Under the pieces are notes generated by a model that saw only the letters and a list, made by a program, of their open reading frames with translations, had not been told where the DNA came from and made no database searches. DNA of 64,000 nucleotides from NCBI GenBank assembly GCA_028710885.1, contig JAQTTG010000003.1, positions 310,001-374,000 on the forward strand, read 5' to 3'. Position numbers and translations under genes: made by a program. Shown piece by piece: positions 36,563 through 45,134 of this stretch (positions within the stretch are counted from its first letter, which is position 1; the number at the start of each line of letters is the position of its first letter). This DNA is from Sulfuricurvum sp. Lineage in GTDB: Bacteria > Campylobacterota > Campylobacteria > Campylobacterales > Sulfurimonadaceae.

Positions 36563-38110
36563 GTGAAAAAAAGTATTCAAGCTGAGTTTTCTAATAACAA
36601 CACCTATTTTTATTTCGGTACGTTGATATCTGTACTAACAGTATTGCCACAGTTTATTTTTTCCCCGAATCAGACACATACACTCTTTTTAGCAATTACT
36701 CTCATTTTACTCATTTTTATCCCAAAATTTAGCAAAATACTCTTTTCGGTATTTATCATCTTTGTCAATTTAAGCAACATATTAATCGGACATATAGCAC
36801 TTCACTGGGGATATACATTAGCAGATATTACCCCTCGTATTGAAGTTGCTTTTTTGTCTCCGATTTACGAAACACGTGAATATATTGCACATTATATTGA
36901 TTATAGAGACTATGCACTTACTTTTTTTTCAGTGTTTGTTATGTTTTTATTATTTAAATTTATCAGACATTTTACGCATTCCTACAGAATATTTCGGATT
37001 ATAGGCTTAGGGGTTTTTGTACTCATTCTTTTAGGAGTAAGCTTTTACATCAATCCGATTAAAGAGTTCGAGCCTTTTAGCGTTCCATGTGAAGTGTGCA
37101 GTGTGATGGATGATAAAAATAAGATTGATCAAATTTTGAGTGAGAGAGAAAAATATGTACATCAAATTAAAATCCCCAATGCTAGCAAAAAAAATCAATT
37201 TTATGACAAAATCATTATTGTCATGGGTGAAAGTGTCAATAAAAATCATATGTCGATTTATGGTTATGGGCTTTCTACTACACCATTTTTAACAGCTCTT
37301 CAAAAATCCAAAAAGCTCTATGTATTTAATGCCATAGCTCCTACAAATCAAACACGGTATTCTATTCCTATCGATTTGACCGAAGCAAATGTCCATTCTT
37401 ATGAGAATCGATATTTACATTCGTGCTCTATATTGACAAATTTTGAGGCGAATGACTATGAAACGTATTGGATATCAAATCAAGGTCGTGTAGGGAAAAA
37501 TGACTCTTCCATCTCATCGATGGCGAGTGAAGCAAATACGACATTTTTTGCAAATTTAAACTATTTAGAGGCTAAAACGGATGAAGTTTTGCTGGAATAT
37601 TTAAATAAGCTTCAACCTAATAATAAAAAAGAGGTGTATTTCTTGCATCTGATGGGGTCCCATTCTGACTACATAAACCGATACAAAAAAGAGAGTGCTT
37701 TGTTTCAAGATGCAAAAAATATCGTCGAAGAGTATGATAACAGTGTCTACTACAGTGACTATATTTTGAGACAAATTTTTGAGCGATTTAAACATGAAAA
37801 ATTGCTTTTGATTTACATATCAGATCATGGTGAAAATATAAATTTGGAAAACAATGGGCATGGCTTTTTGCCACCGTATAAAGATGAATATATGGTTCCC
37901 TTCGTTATTTATAGCAATGTCAAAAATCCACGGTTAGATGAAATTTACAGGGATAACAAAAAAGGGTACTTCAATCTGGAAAACTTCAACTATACGGTTC
38001 AGTATGTCAGCGGGATTAGCAATCACAAGAACCTTTCCTATTCACATAAGGTGATGGCAGTTGAACCCAGCAATATATATGATTTTGACAAATTAGATTT
38101 TTTTAATTAA
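36563..38110 (+). CDS. Phosphoethanolamine transferase (EptA/EptC family)
   Basis: 515-residue inner-membrane enzyme that moves phosphoethanolamine onto lipid A or other envelope targets; the Campylobacter homologue EptC also modifies the flagellar rod protein FlgG. Five N-terminal hydrophobic segments (residues 15-170) precede a periplasmic sulfatase-like domain: VMGESVNKNHMSIYGYGL (metal-binding E; the family's Thr/Ser nucleophile region follows in PTNQTRYSIP), and YISDHGENINLENNGHGF with the DHGE and HG metal ligands. The start is a GTG at 36563. It is the first chromosomal gene after the mobile element. Confidence 0.85.
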   Translation: MKKSIQAEFSNNNTYFYFGTLISVLTVLPQFIFSPNQTHTLFLAITLILLIFIPKFSKILFSVFIIFVNLSNILIGHIALHWGYTLADITPRIEVAFLSPIYETREYIAHYIDYRDYALTFFSVFVMFLLFKFIRHFTHSYRIFRIIGLGVFVLILLGVSFYINPIKEFEPFSVPCEVCSVMDDKNKIDQILSEREKYVHQIKIPNASKKNQFYDKIIIVMGESVNKNHMSIYGYGLSTTPFLTALQKSKKLYVFNAIAPTNQTRYSIPIDLTEANVHSYENRYLHSCSILTNFEANDYETYWISNQGRVGKNDSSISSMASEANTTFFANLNYLEAKTDEVLLEYLNKLQPNNKKEVYFLHLMGSHSDYINRYKKESALFQDAKNIVEEYDNSVYYSDYILRQIFERFKHEKLLLIYISDHGENINLENNGHGFLPPYKDEYMVPFVIYSNVKNPRLDEIYRDNKKGYFNLENFNYTVQYVSGISNHKNLSYSHKVMAVEPSNIYDFDKLDFFN

Positions 38111-38173
38111 GGGTCGATATCTTTTAAAATTCAACTATAAATTTGAGTGGAGAATATTATTTTTTTCAACAAC

Positions 38174-38193
38174 TACGTCATAATACGTCATAA
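38174..38193. promoter_or_regulatory. Perfect tandem 10-bp repeat upstream of the fused hydrogenase operon
   Basis: TACGTCATAA occurs twice head-to-tail, 26 bases before the first codon. One helical turn per unit suits cooperative binding of a regulator. I do not see this word in front of the other hydrogenase operons. Confidence 0.45.
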
Positions 38194-38218
38194 CTGTAAC
38201 CATTAAGGATACTTATTT

Positions 38219-40645
38219 ATGCGTATTGTAATTGTCGGAGGTGGAATTTCCGCTGTGTATATTGCTAACGCTCTGATGGGGCAGGCTCCGGAATCAGAAG
38301 TATTGATTATTTCTGAGGAAGAGCACACTCCCTATGATCGTATTCATCTATGTAAATTAGTTAATGATGATAAGTGTATTGATTCCATCATGTTGGACGT
38401 GCATCCAGCTGTGCATTTTGAGTTAAACCAAAAAATCCTCTCATTGGATCCCACTTCCAAACGTGTTTTTAGTGAACATGCTGCATTTCATTACGATAAG
38501 CTTATTCTCGCGACAGGTTCAGTTCCAAAGAGCCTTTTTGATATCACAGGGATAGAGAATGCCACGACGTTTCGTTCACAGAGAGATTGTAAAACGATTG
38601 CGCAGGGGATTGTGGGAAAAAATGTTGTAATCGTCGGGGCAGGACCGATCGCATTAGAGTTGCTGGATGCACTAATTCACTCTCCTGATCCAAAAAGCAT
38701 TACCTTGCTGGTGCGTAAGAGTCATCTCTATTCTGAGGTTATTAGTCGTGAAGCTCTGGTATTGATACGCGAAATTTTTGAAGCCGATCCCAGAATCCGC
38801 ATAGAGTTTAACAATCAGATCATTGATAAAGAGGTCTCGGGCAAAAGAATCACAAAAATTTTGACGAAGAATGGGGAGATCGATAACCCGTTTATCATTT
38901 TCGGCGTCGGTATTGATCCGAATATTGCCTTTGCCCGTGAGTCACTCGAGTGTGATAGGGGAATATTGGTGGATGCAACAATGCAGACGTCTGAACCCGA
39001 TATCTATTGTGTCGGCGAGGCGGCTCAGATGCGCGAGGGTGGATTTATCGCTGGACGGGTCAAAGAATGCATTCTCCAAGCAGATGTAGCTGTCGCACAT
39101 CTGCTTGGAGATGCAAACTCATTATTTCAAGAAGAGGTCTCGATTGACGGGCTTAAAGTAGGGTCGTTTTTATTTGCTGATGTATCGGCACCGGATTTTA
39201 ATCCGAAGGATCCGGAAAACGAAACGATTCTTATTTCTCATGGAGATCGGATCGATCAATACATCGTTAACCATGAGCATCTCAAACGTTTTATCGGAAT
39301 CAATACCAATATTGACCTAATGCGTCTGAAACGTCTGATGGAGTTGGATGAGTCGATTGATGTGGCCTATTTTTATTCCAATCGGCTGATGTCGGCAAAA
39401 GGGCGTCTGATTTGCAGCTGCGAAGGGGTACATGAGCAAGAGCTGGTCGACTTAGTCAAACTCAATGCCATCACCTCATTTGGCGAATTGAAACCATTTA
39501 GTAAAGCGGGGCGGACCTGCGGTCGGTGCAAGGAGGATGTCTGTGCACTGATCGAGGCGACCCCTATCGATCCTGAAGAGGCGGCACGATTAAAACAAGA
39601 GCGTGAAGCTGCAGTCAAAGAAGCAGAGCTCGCTGTTGTTCGCGAACGGATTGAAAAATACAATCGTATTCATCCGAAAAATCAGCTTAGTAGCGATAAT
39701 CTCGAAGAAGCAATTACATCGTTTGAGATGAGTCACGAGTTCAATCGTTGGGTGTCGATGATTACCGCATCGATGCATTTACATCCAAACTACGAAGAGG
39801 TGGTTAGAGAAGGGGTAACACAGCTCAACAAAATCCCGATTATTTGGCTCGAACTGGCCGATTGCAGCGGAAATTCGGAAGGTTTTATCAAAACCGCCCA
39901 TCCTAAAATCGACGATTTGATTTTGAAGTTTATTTCTCTCGATTATCATGAACTGCTGATGGCGGCATCGGGAGAACAATCTGAGCAGGTCTTGCGGGAT
40001 ATTGTCCAAAATGATGCGGGAAAATACGTTCTCCTTGTCGAGGGGGCAGTTCCTCTGGGGCTAGATGGTAAGTTTCTCCGCATCGGTCCGAAGGGTGAGA
40101 CGGGGTTGGAACTGCTTCGTCGCGTTGCTAAAAATGCGGCGGCGGTGATGGCGGTAGGATCGTGCGCATTTGATGGTGGTGTGGTTGCGGCAGCACCAAA
40201 CCCTACGGGTGCGGTCGGGGTAAGTGAAGCACTGGGACGAGAGGACATTATCAATCTCCCCGGATGCCCCGTTAATCCGATCAATATCGTGGGTACTCTG
40301 CTCCATTATATTATGTTCGAGGAGTTTCCGAAACTGGATGCCAAGAACCGTCCCGAATGGGCATACGGATTTCGAGTGCATGACAACTGCGAGCGGCGTG
40401 GCCATTACGATTTGGATGAGTTTGTCCTCGAATGGGGTGATGAAGGGGCAAAAAAAGGGTGGTGCCTGTTTCAGATGGGATGCAAAGGACCTTATGCCGA
40501 TCTCAACTGTTCCCTGGTCAAGTTTAATGAGGGGACAAGCTGGCCGGTACAGGTAGGGCATGGATGTTTTGCTTGCGCTCAGGGAAAAATCGCATTTGAC
40601 CAATACGCTAATAACCGTAAATTAGAGGAAAAGCCGCATGAATAA
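38219..40645 (+). CDS. Fusion: NirB-like flavoprotein + [2Fe-2S] domain + [NiFe] hydrogenase small subunit
   Basis: 808 residues in one uninterrupted frame. 1-390: FAD/NAD(P)H disulfide-reductase fold (GGGISA at 7-12, LILATGSVPK, second dinucleotide site VIVGAGPIALE near 140). 399-437: BFD-type [2Fe-2S] site, cysteines C399, C401, C434 and C437. 450-540: charged linker. 540-808: hydrogenase small subunit with WLELADCSGNSE (C549), GSCAFDGG, HDNCERRGHYD and the distal cluster cysteines. The hydrogenase part closely matches HydA at 51125, but it lacks a working Tat signal and the C-terminal anchor, so the enzyme should be cytoplasmic. It overlaps its large subunit by 8 bases. Probable role: exchange of electrons between H2 and NAD(P)H or a [2Fe-2S]/flavin carrier. 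Confidence 0.88.
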   Translation: MRIVIVGGGISAVYIANALMGQAPESEVLIISEEEHTPYDRIHLCKLVNDDKCIDSIMLDVHPAVHFELNQKILSLDPTSKRVFSEHAAFHYDKLILATGSVPKSLFDITGIENATTFRSQRDCKTIAQGIVGKNVVIVGAGPIALELLDALIHSPDPKSITLLVRKSHLYSEVISREALVLIREIFEADPRIRIEFNNQIIDKEVSGKRITKILTKNGEIDNPFIIFGVGIDPNIAFARESLECDRGILVDATMQTSEPDIYCVGEAAQMREGGFIAGRVKECILQADVAVAHLLGDANSLFQEEVSIDGLKVGSFLFADVSAPDFNPKDPENETILISHGDRIDQYIVNHEHLKRFIGINTNIDLMRLKRLMELDESIDVAYFYSNRLMSAKGRLICSCEGVHEQELVDLVKLNAITSFGELKPFSKAGRTCGRCKEDVCALIEATPIDPEEAARLKQEREAAVKEAELAVVRERIEKYNRIHPKNQLSSDNLEEAITSFEMSHEFNRWVSMITASMHLHPNYEEVVREGVTQLNKIPIIWLELADCSGNSEGFIKTAHPKIDDLILKFISLDYHELLMAASGEQSEQVLRDIVQNDAGKYVLLVEGAVPLGLDGKFLRIGPKGETGLELLRRVAKNAAAVMAVGSCAFDGGVVAAAPNPTGAVGVSEALGREDIINLPGCPVNPINIVGTLLHYIMFEEFPKLDAKNRPEWAYGFRVHDNCERRGHYDLDEFVLEWGDEGAKKGWCLFQMGCKGPYADLNCSLVKFNEGTSWPVQVGHGCFACAQGKIAFDQYANNRKLEEKPHE

Positions 40646-42335
40646 TAATCGAAAAATCGTTATCGATCCTGTTACCCGAATCGAAGGGCATTTACGGATT
40701 GAAATCGAAATCGATGCGAACAATATGATTCGTGAAGCTTGGGTTTCAGGACAACTTTTTCGTGGGATCGAGACGATATTAAAAGGGCGTGATCCCAGAG
40801 ATGCCGGACTAATTGCACAGCGAATTTGCGGCGTATGTACAAATGTCCATTACCGTGCTTCCATCAGTTCGGTCGAGGATGCATATGGAATTACTATTCC
40901 AAAAAATGCTGAAATTATTCGTAATCTTGTGACACTCTCTCTATTTGTTCAGGATCATATCGTCCATTATTATCACCTTCATTCGCTCGATTTCGTCGAT
41001 ATTACATCGGCTTTGAGTGCCGATTGTGCAACAGCGGAAAAAGAGGCAGAAAAGTTCAGTGCCAACCCTTACCACAATTCGATTCCCCATTTGGAATACA
41101 TCAAAGAAAAACTGAGCAGTTATGTTAAAGCCGGACGTCTAGGACTGTTTGCCAACGGATACTGGGGACATAAAAGCTATCAACTGAGCCCTGAGCAAAA
41201 TCTCATCCATATGAGTCATTACCTTGAAGCGCTCAATATCCAGCGGGAGATTTCAAAAGCGGTTGCAATCTTTGCGGGGAAAACACCTCATCCCCAAAAC
41301 CTTGTTGTAGGTGGAGTGACGAGTGTCGCCGAGATACTGAATCCTCAACGACTGAACGATTTTCTTTTTATTATCAAAGAGGTACGCGATTTCATTGAAC
41401 GCGCTTATATCCCCGATATGTTGATACTTGTAAATGGCTATCGAGATTCGATTAAATCGGGTGAGGGGAGAGCGAGCGGCAATTTTATGGGATGCGGCGG
41501 ATACCGTTTCGGAAAGCAGTCGGTTTTGTTTGAATCCGGTGTGATACATGGGCATAATTTTGAGAATATTGCTCCATTCGATGCAACAAAGATTACCGAA
41601 GAAGCGTCACGGTCATGGTATGAAAAGGATGCCCCACTTTCTCCGTATGAGGGGGAAACAATCCCATTTTATACCGATCTTAATGAGGATGGAACTCTTA
41701 AGAGTGAGGGAAAATATAGCTGGATTAAAGCTCCTAGATACGATGGCGCAGTGATGGAAGTGGGGCCGTTGGCGCGGATGATTATCGGCTATAGTAAACA
41801 TTCACATGTGATTCGTCCTTATATGGAGCGTTTCATGAAAAGTGCACAGATGGAACTCATTGATTTTTCCACGACGATCGGAAGAAATGCAGCGCGTGCG
41901 GTAGAAGCACAAATATGTTGTGATTACCTTTTTGATATGATGAGCGATTTGATCGAAAATGTGAAATATTTAGATGAGACGACGTGGACAAAATATATTT
42001 TCGAAGAGATGGCTTCTTCAGCCAAAGGTGCGGGGATTTTTGAAGTGCCTCGTGGAGTTCTTGGCCATTTTGTCCGAATTGATAATGCAAAAATTGCCAA
42101 CTATCAGGCAGTGGTTCCGACTACATGGAACGCATCGCCCAAAGATGCACATAACATCAGAGGTGCTTATGAAGAATCCCTAATCGGTATTACTCTCATC
42201 GATCCGGAAAAGCCTTTGGAGGTTTTGCGCGTGATACATTCATTTGACCCGTGTCTGGCATGTGCGGTTCATGTGATCGATGCAACAGGAAAAGAGTTGT
42301 CACAGTATAAAATAATGAATGAGTGTTCGCTATAA
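40638..42335 (+). CDS. [NiFe] hydrogenase large subunit, partner of the fused small subunit
   Basis: 565 residues. Active-site cysteines are in L1 RICGVCTNVH (near 60) and L2 DPCLACAVH (near 540). After the final His a 20-residue tail (VIDATGKELSQYKIMNECSL) remains to be removed by a maturation protease. Similar in plan and sequence to HydB at 52356, indicating a duplicated HydAB-type enzyme. The overlap with the upstream gene means coupled translation. Confidence 0.93.
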   Translation: MNNNRKIVIDPVTRIEGHLRIEIEIDANNMIREAWVSGQLFRGIETILKGRDPRDAGLIAQRICGVCTNVHYRASISSVEDAYGITIPKNAEIIRNLVTLSLFVQDHIVHYYHLHSLDFVDITSALSADCATAEKEAEKFSANPYHNSIPHLEYIKEKLSSYVKAGRLGLFANGYWGHKSYQLSPEQNLIHMSHYLEALNIQREISKAVAIFAGKTPHPQNLVVGGVTSVAEILNPQRLNDFLFIIKEVRDFIERAYIPDMLILVNGYRDSIKSGEGRASGNFMGCGGYRFGKQSVLFESGVIHGHNFENIAPFDATKITEEASRSWYEKDAPLSPYEGETIPFYTDLNEDGTLKSEGKYSWIKAPRYDGAVMEVGPLARMIIGYSKHSHVIRPYMERFMKSAQMELIDFSTTIGRNAARAVEAQICCDYLFDMMSDLIENVKYLDETTWTKYIFEEMASSAKGAGIFEVPRGVLGHFVRIDNAKIANYQAVVPTTWNASPKDAHNIRGAYEESLIGITLIDPEKPLEVLRVIHSFDPCLACAVHVIDATGKELSQYKIMNECSL

Positions 42336-42358
42336 TTACGCTATTGAATTAGCAATAG
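42331..42358 (+). promoter_or_regulatory. Promoter and putative autoregulatory operator of the TetR gene
   Basis: TATAAT (42331-42336) overlaps the large-subunit stop. CTATTG-N6-CAATAG (42341-42358) lies at the expected transcription start, ten bases before the TetR start codon, a layout typical of self-repression. Confidence 0.45.
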
Positions 42359-42367
42359 GGAATTATT

Positions 42368-42961
42368 TTGGCACGACCTACAAAAGAAGAACGTAAAATT
42401 TCAATTATGACGAAAGCATTGGAACTCTTTTCCAAAGAAGGGTTTTATCAAACTACAATGCCCTCTATCGCTGAAAGAATCGGGATGAGCGTCGGAAATC
42501 TTTATAACTATTTTACCTCAAAAGAGATGCTTGCTAAAGATCTCATCCTCTATATCGCCAATATCTTAGGTGAAGAGATACGTTGTATTAATGAGAGTGA
42601 TCGAAATACCAAAGAAAAAATAGATGCGATAGTTCATATGTATTTTAGCATTGCTAAAGAGCGCCCTGAAACGATTGAGTATTTTTTACGGGTTTATCTC
42701 TCCAACCGCGAAGTGTTTCAAAACTGCTGTGAGGGGATGATCTGTGTTTCGGCTTTTGTGACCGAACTGATGATATTTTTCGAAGAGGGTGTTCGGTGCG
42801 GCGAGCTTAGAGATCAGGATTTTTTCAGTGCATTCGGTCTTTTTATGGGATATTTGGGGGGAATGGTCTTTTTAAACGGCGAAAAAATTCTCCCTAAATC
42901 ACTGGAAGAGTACGAAGCTACTATTGCTGAAAATATCTATTATGCCCTCAAATCCAACTAA
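42368..42961 (+). CDS. TetR-family transcriptional regulator
   Basis: 197 residues. Helix-turn-helix at about 27-50 (TTMPSIAERIGMSVGNLYNYFTSKEML) and an all-helical ligand/dimer domain with several cysteines (FQNCCEGMICVS, VRCGEL). Starts at a TTG at 42368 after ATAGGGA. It lies between two hydrogenase gene pairs and overlaps the next small-subunit gene by 20 bases, so it probably regulates one or both, but the ligand is unknown. Confidence 0.85.
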   Translation: MARPTKEERKISIMTKALELFSKEGFYQTTMPSIAERIGMSVGNLYNYFTSKEMLAKDLILYIANILGEEIRCINESDRNTKEKIDAIVHMYFSIAKERPETIEYFLRVYLSNREVFQNCCEGMICVSAFVTELMIFFEEGVRCGELRDQDFFSAFGLFMGYLGGMVFLNGEKILPKSLEEYEATIAENIYYALKSN

Positions 42962-43838
42962 ACTCAAAATTATTTGGCTTCAGGGGATCACCTGTAACGG
43001 TAACACCCACTCTTTTTTGAATGATCCATTATTGGGGTCACTATTAGAAAAAATTGACTTTATACATCATCCCCTTTTGCCCTGTACCAAAACACTCAAA
43101 GAACTTGTCAAAAAACTCCCAAAATCGGATATCCTGATTTTTGAGGGAGCGTATAAAGCTGATTTTGAGCGTGCTGGTATGGCCATGGAAATTTTATTGC
43201 CCGCACTGGCACATAAGACAAAACATATCGTTTCCATAGGAAGTTGTGCAAGTTTTGGAGGAATATTTAAAGAATATGATCCTGAAAATATCAGCGGCAT
43301 TGTATTTGACAAGGAAAAATCTAGCGGTCCACTCCAAGCGATGCGAGAGAAAGTGATAACACTTAGCGGTTGTCCTGTTCATCCAAAATGGTTCTCTTTT
43401 GTGATGGATATGATTGTGATGGGTAAAACAATCGCAGTTGATGAATATCGTCGTCCAAAAGAGTTGTATGCGTATCTTATCCATAACGGGTGCCTGCGAA
43501 ATGAGTATTTTGAATGGAAAGTGGACAGTGATGTATTTGGAACAAAAGAGGGGTGCTTGTTTTACGCACAAGGGTGCCAAGGCCCTTTTACTCATGGTAG
43601 CTGTAATAAAATTCTTTGGAATGAGGTGAGTTCAAAAACGCGTGCCGGAACCCCGTGTGTCGGGTGCACGGAGCCTGCTTTCCCTAGACGAGAGTTATTT
43701 ACGACGAAAACTTATATGTCGATCCCTGCTGAAATGCCGCTTGGTATACCGAAACGGAGTTATCTTGCATTAGCGGGTGCAGCAAAATCGTTTCATATTA
43801 AACGGCTTGAAGGGAAATTGATCGATGATAACGCATGA
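42942..43838 (+). CDS. [NiFe] hydrogenase small subunit, cytoplasmic (sensor-like or group 2 type)
   Basis: 298 residues. N-terminal proximal-cluster motif WLQGITCNGNTHSFL, GSCASFGG, LSGCPVHP, LIHNGCLRNEYFEWK, GCLFYAQGCQGP and CVGCTEPAFP carry the expected cluster ligands. No twin-arginine signal and no C-terminal anchor, so it stays in the cytoplasm. WLQG-C-x-GNT with no Tat signal resembles uptake/sensory hydrogenases of group 2 rather than HydA. Start at the ATG at 42942 inside the TetR gene; the ATG at 42924 is an alternative. The end overlaps the large subunit by 14 bases. Confidence 0.82.
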   Translation: MPSNPTKLKIIWLQGITCNGNTHSFLNDPLLGSLLEKIDFIHHPLLPCTKTLKELVKKLPKSDILIFEGAYKADFERAGMAMEILLPALAHKTKHIVSIGSCASFGGIFKEYDPENISGIVFDKEKSSGPLQAMREKVITLSGCPVHPKWFSFVMDMIVMGKTIAVDEYRRPKELYAYLIHNGCLRNEYFEWKVDSDVFGTKEGCLFYAQGCQGPFTHGSCNKILWNEVSSKTRAGTPCVGCTEPAFPRRELFTTKTYMSIPAEMPLGIPKRSYLALAGAAKSFHIKRLEGKLIDDNA

Positions 43839-45120
43839 ACTGATCGAGCGAATAGAGGGAGAAGCTGTACTCGATTTTAAAACCGACAAAAGTGGACGTG
43901 TTCAGGAAGCCGCTATTCGATTTTTACATTTTCGGGGAATGGAAGCGATTTTGGAAGGACGAAATGCTTTGGATGCATTGGTAATTGCTCCTAGGGTATG
44001 TGGTATCTGTGGACATTCTCATCTGATTGCGGCAGCACGTATGCTCGAAAATGTCTATTCTAATGCAGGTGTCAAGATTACACTTACATCTAAGGCGCAT
44101 GCGATAAGGGAAATTACGAGATCATGTGAATTGCTTCAGAATCATATTAAGTGGCTTTATCTCGTTATGCTTCATGAGAGTGGAAAACTTCTTTTAGCAG
44201 ACTACCCCGTTGCACTTAAAGCACTTTATGTCTCATCTCAGATCAATCAACTATGTGCTTTGTTCAGCGGGCAATGGCCTCACAGCTCTTATGCACTTCC
44301 TGGCGGAGTAACATGTGATCCTACCCATATTGAAGTGATGCAGGCTCTGAAAATCCTCTCTGAAGTAGAGCAATTTGTTGAGAGGGAAGTATTGGGTTGT
44401 AAAATGGAAGCATTTCAAGCGCGAATGGAAAATGGCTCATTGCTTTCGCTTGAGGGAGATTTTGGAACTTTATTGCAGTATTTTGAACGATTAAATTTAC
44501 TTCAAACGGGAAAAAGTCATGGTCAGTTCTTAGTGTTAGGTGAGGAGAAATTATCGATTAAGAACGGTGAAAGAAGTATTGCTGATGTCAGTTTCGTCCA
44601 TGAAGATGACTCAAAAATTTTTCAAAACGGAGGGGATACTTATGCTAAAAATGCCCTTTATCGGGGAGAATTTTATGAGACAGGGCCATTGGCGCGTGCT
44701 ATTGTAGCTGAGCGTTCGGGAGTGATGAAACTTTATGTACAATCTGGAGATACAGCATTGACTCGTCTCTCAGCACGAGTTGATGAAGTGGTTGTCATCA
44801 TAGGTAAACTACGTCAATTGCTTAGTTCTCTTGATCTTTCCCAACCTTCCTTTGTCCCTCTTACACATATTGAGAATATCAGCGCAGAGGGGGTTGGGAT
44901 TGTTGAAGCGCCGCGAGGGACACTTATTCATCGGGCTAAACTTGAAAAAGGGAAAATTACTTCCTACTCGATCATTACTCCTACCCAATGGAATTTGGGT
45001 AATGGAATGAAAGATTCTTTGGGAATTGCACAAAAAGCGATGATTGGTGCAGATTCTATTGCTAAAGCATCATTGATTTTTCGAACGTTTGATGTCTGTT
45101 CGGTGTGTACGACGCATTAG
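43825..45120 (+). CDS. [NiFe] hydrogenase large subunit without C-terminal extension
   Basis: 431 residues, shorter than the other two (565 and 591). L1 is PRVCGICGHSH, L2 is DVCSVCTTH and the protein ends exactly at that His. Other large subunits in the window carry 20 further residues that are cleaved after nickel insertion. Lack of this tail is known from H2-sensing (HupV/HoxC) enzymes, so this pair could be an H2 sensor, or a group 2 enzyme matured without a protease. The TetR gene just upstream suits a regulatory role. A sensor kinase of the HoxJ type is not adjacent, so function remains open. Confidence 0.85.
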   Translation: MITHELIERIEGEAVLDFKTDKSGRVQEAAIRFLHFRGMEAILEGRNALDALVIAPRVCGICGHSHLIAAARMLENVYSNAGVKITLTSKAHAIREITRSCELLQNHIKWLYLVMLHESGKLLLADYPVALKALYVSSQINQLCALFSGQWPHSSYALPGGVTCDPTHIEVMQALKILSEVEQFVEREVLGCKMEAFQARMENGSLLSLEGDFGTLLQYFERLNLLQTGKSHGQFLVLGEEKLSIKNGERSIADVSFVHEDDSKIFQNGGDTYAKNALYRGEFYETGPLARAIVAERSGVMKLYVQSGDTALTRLSARVDEVVVIIGKLRQLLSSLDLSQPSFVPLTHIENISAEGVGIVEAPRGTLIHRAKLEKGKITSYSIITPTQWNLGNGMKDSLGIAQKAMIGADSIAKASLIFRTFDVCSVCTTH

Positions 45121-45134
45121 ATATGGGCGAGGTA

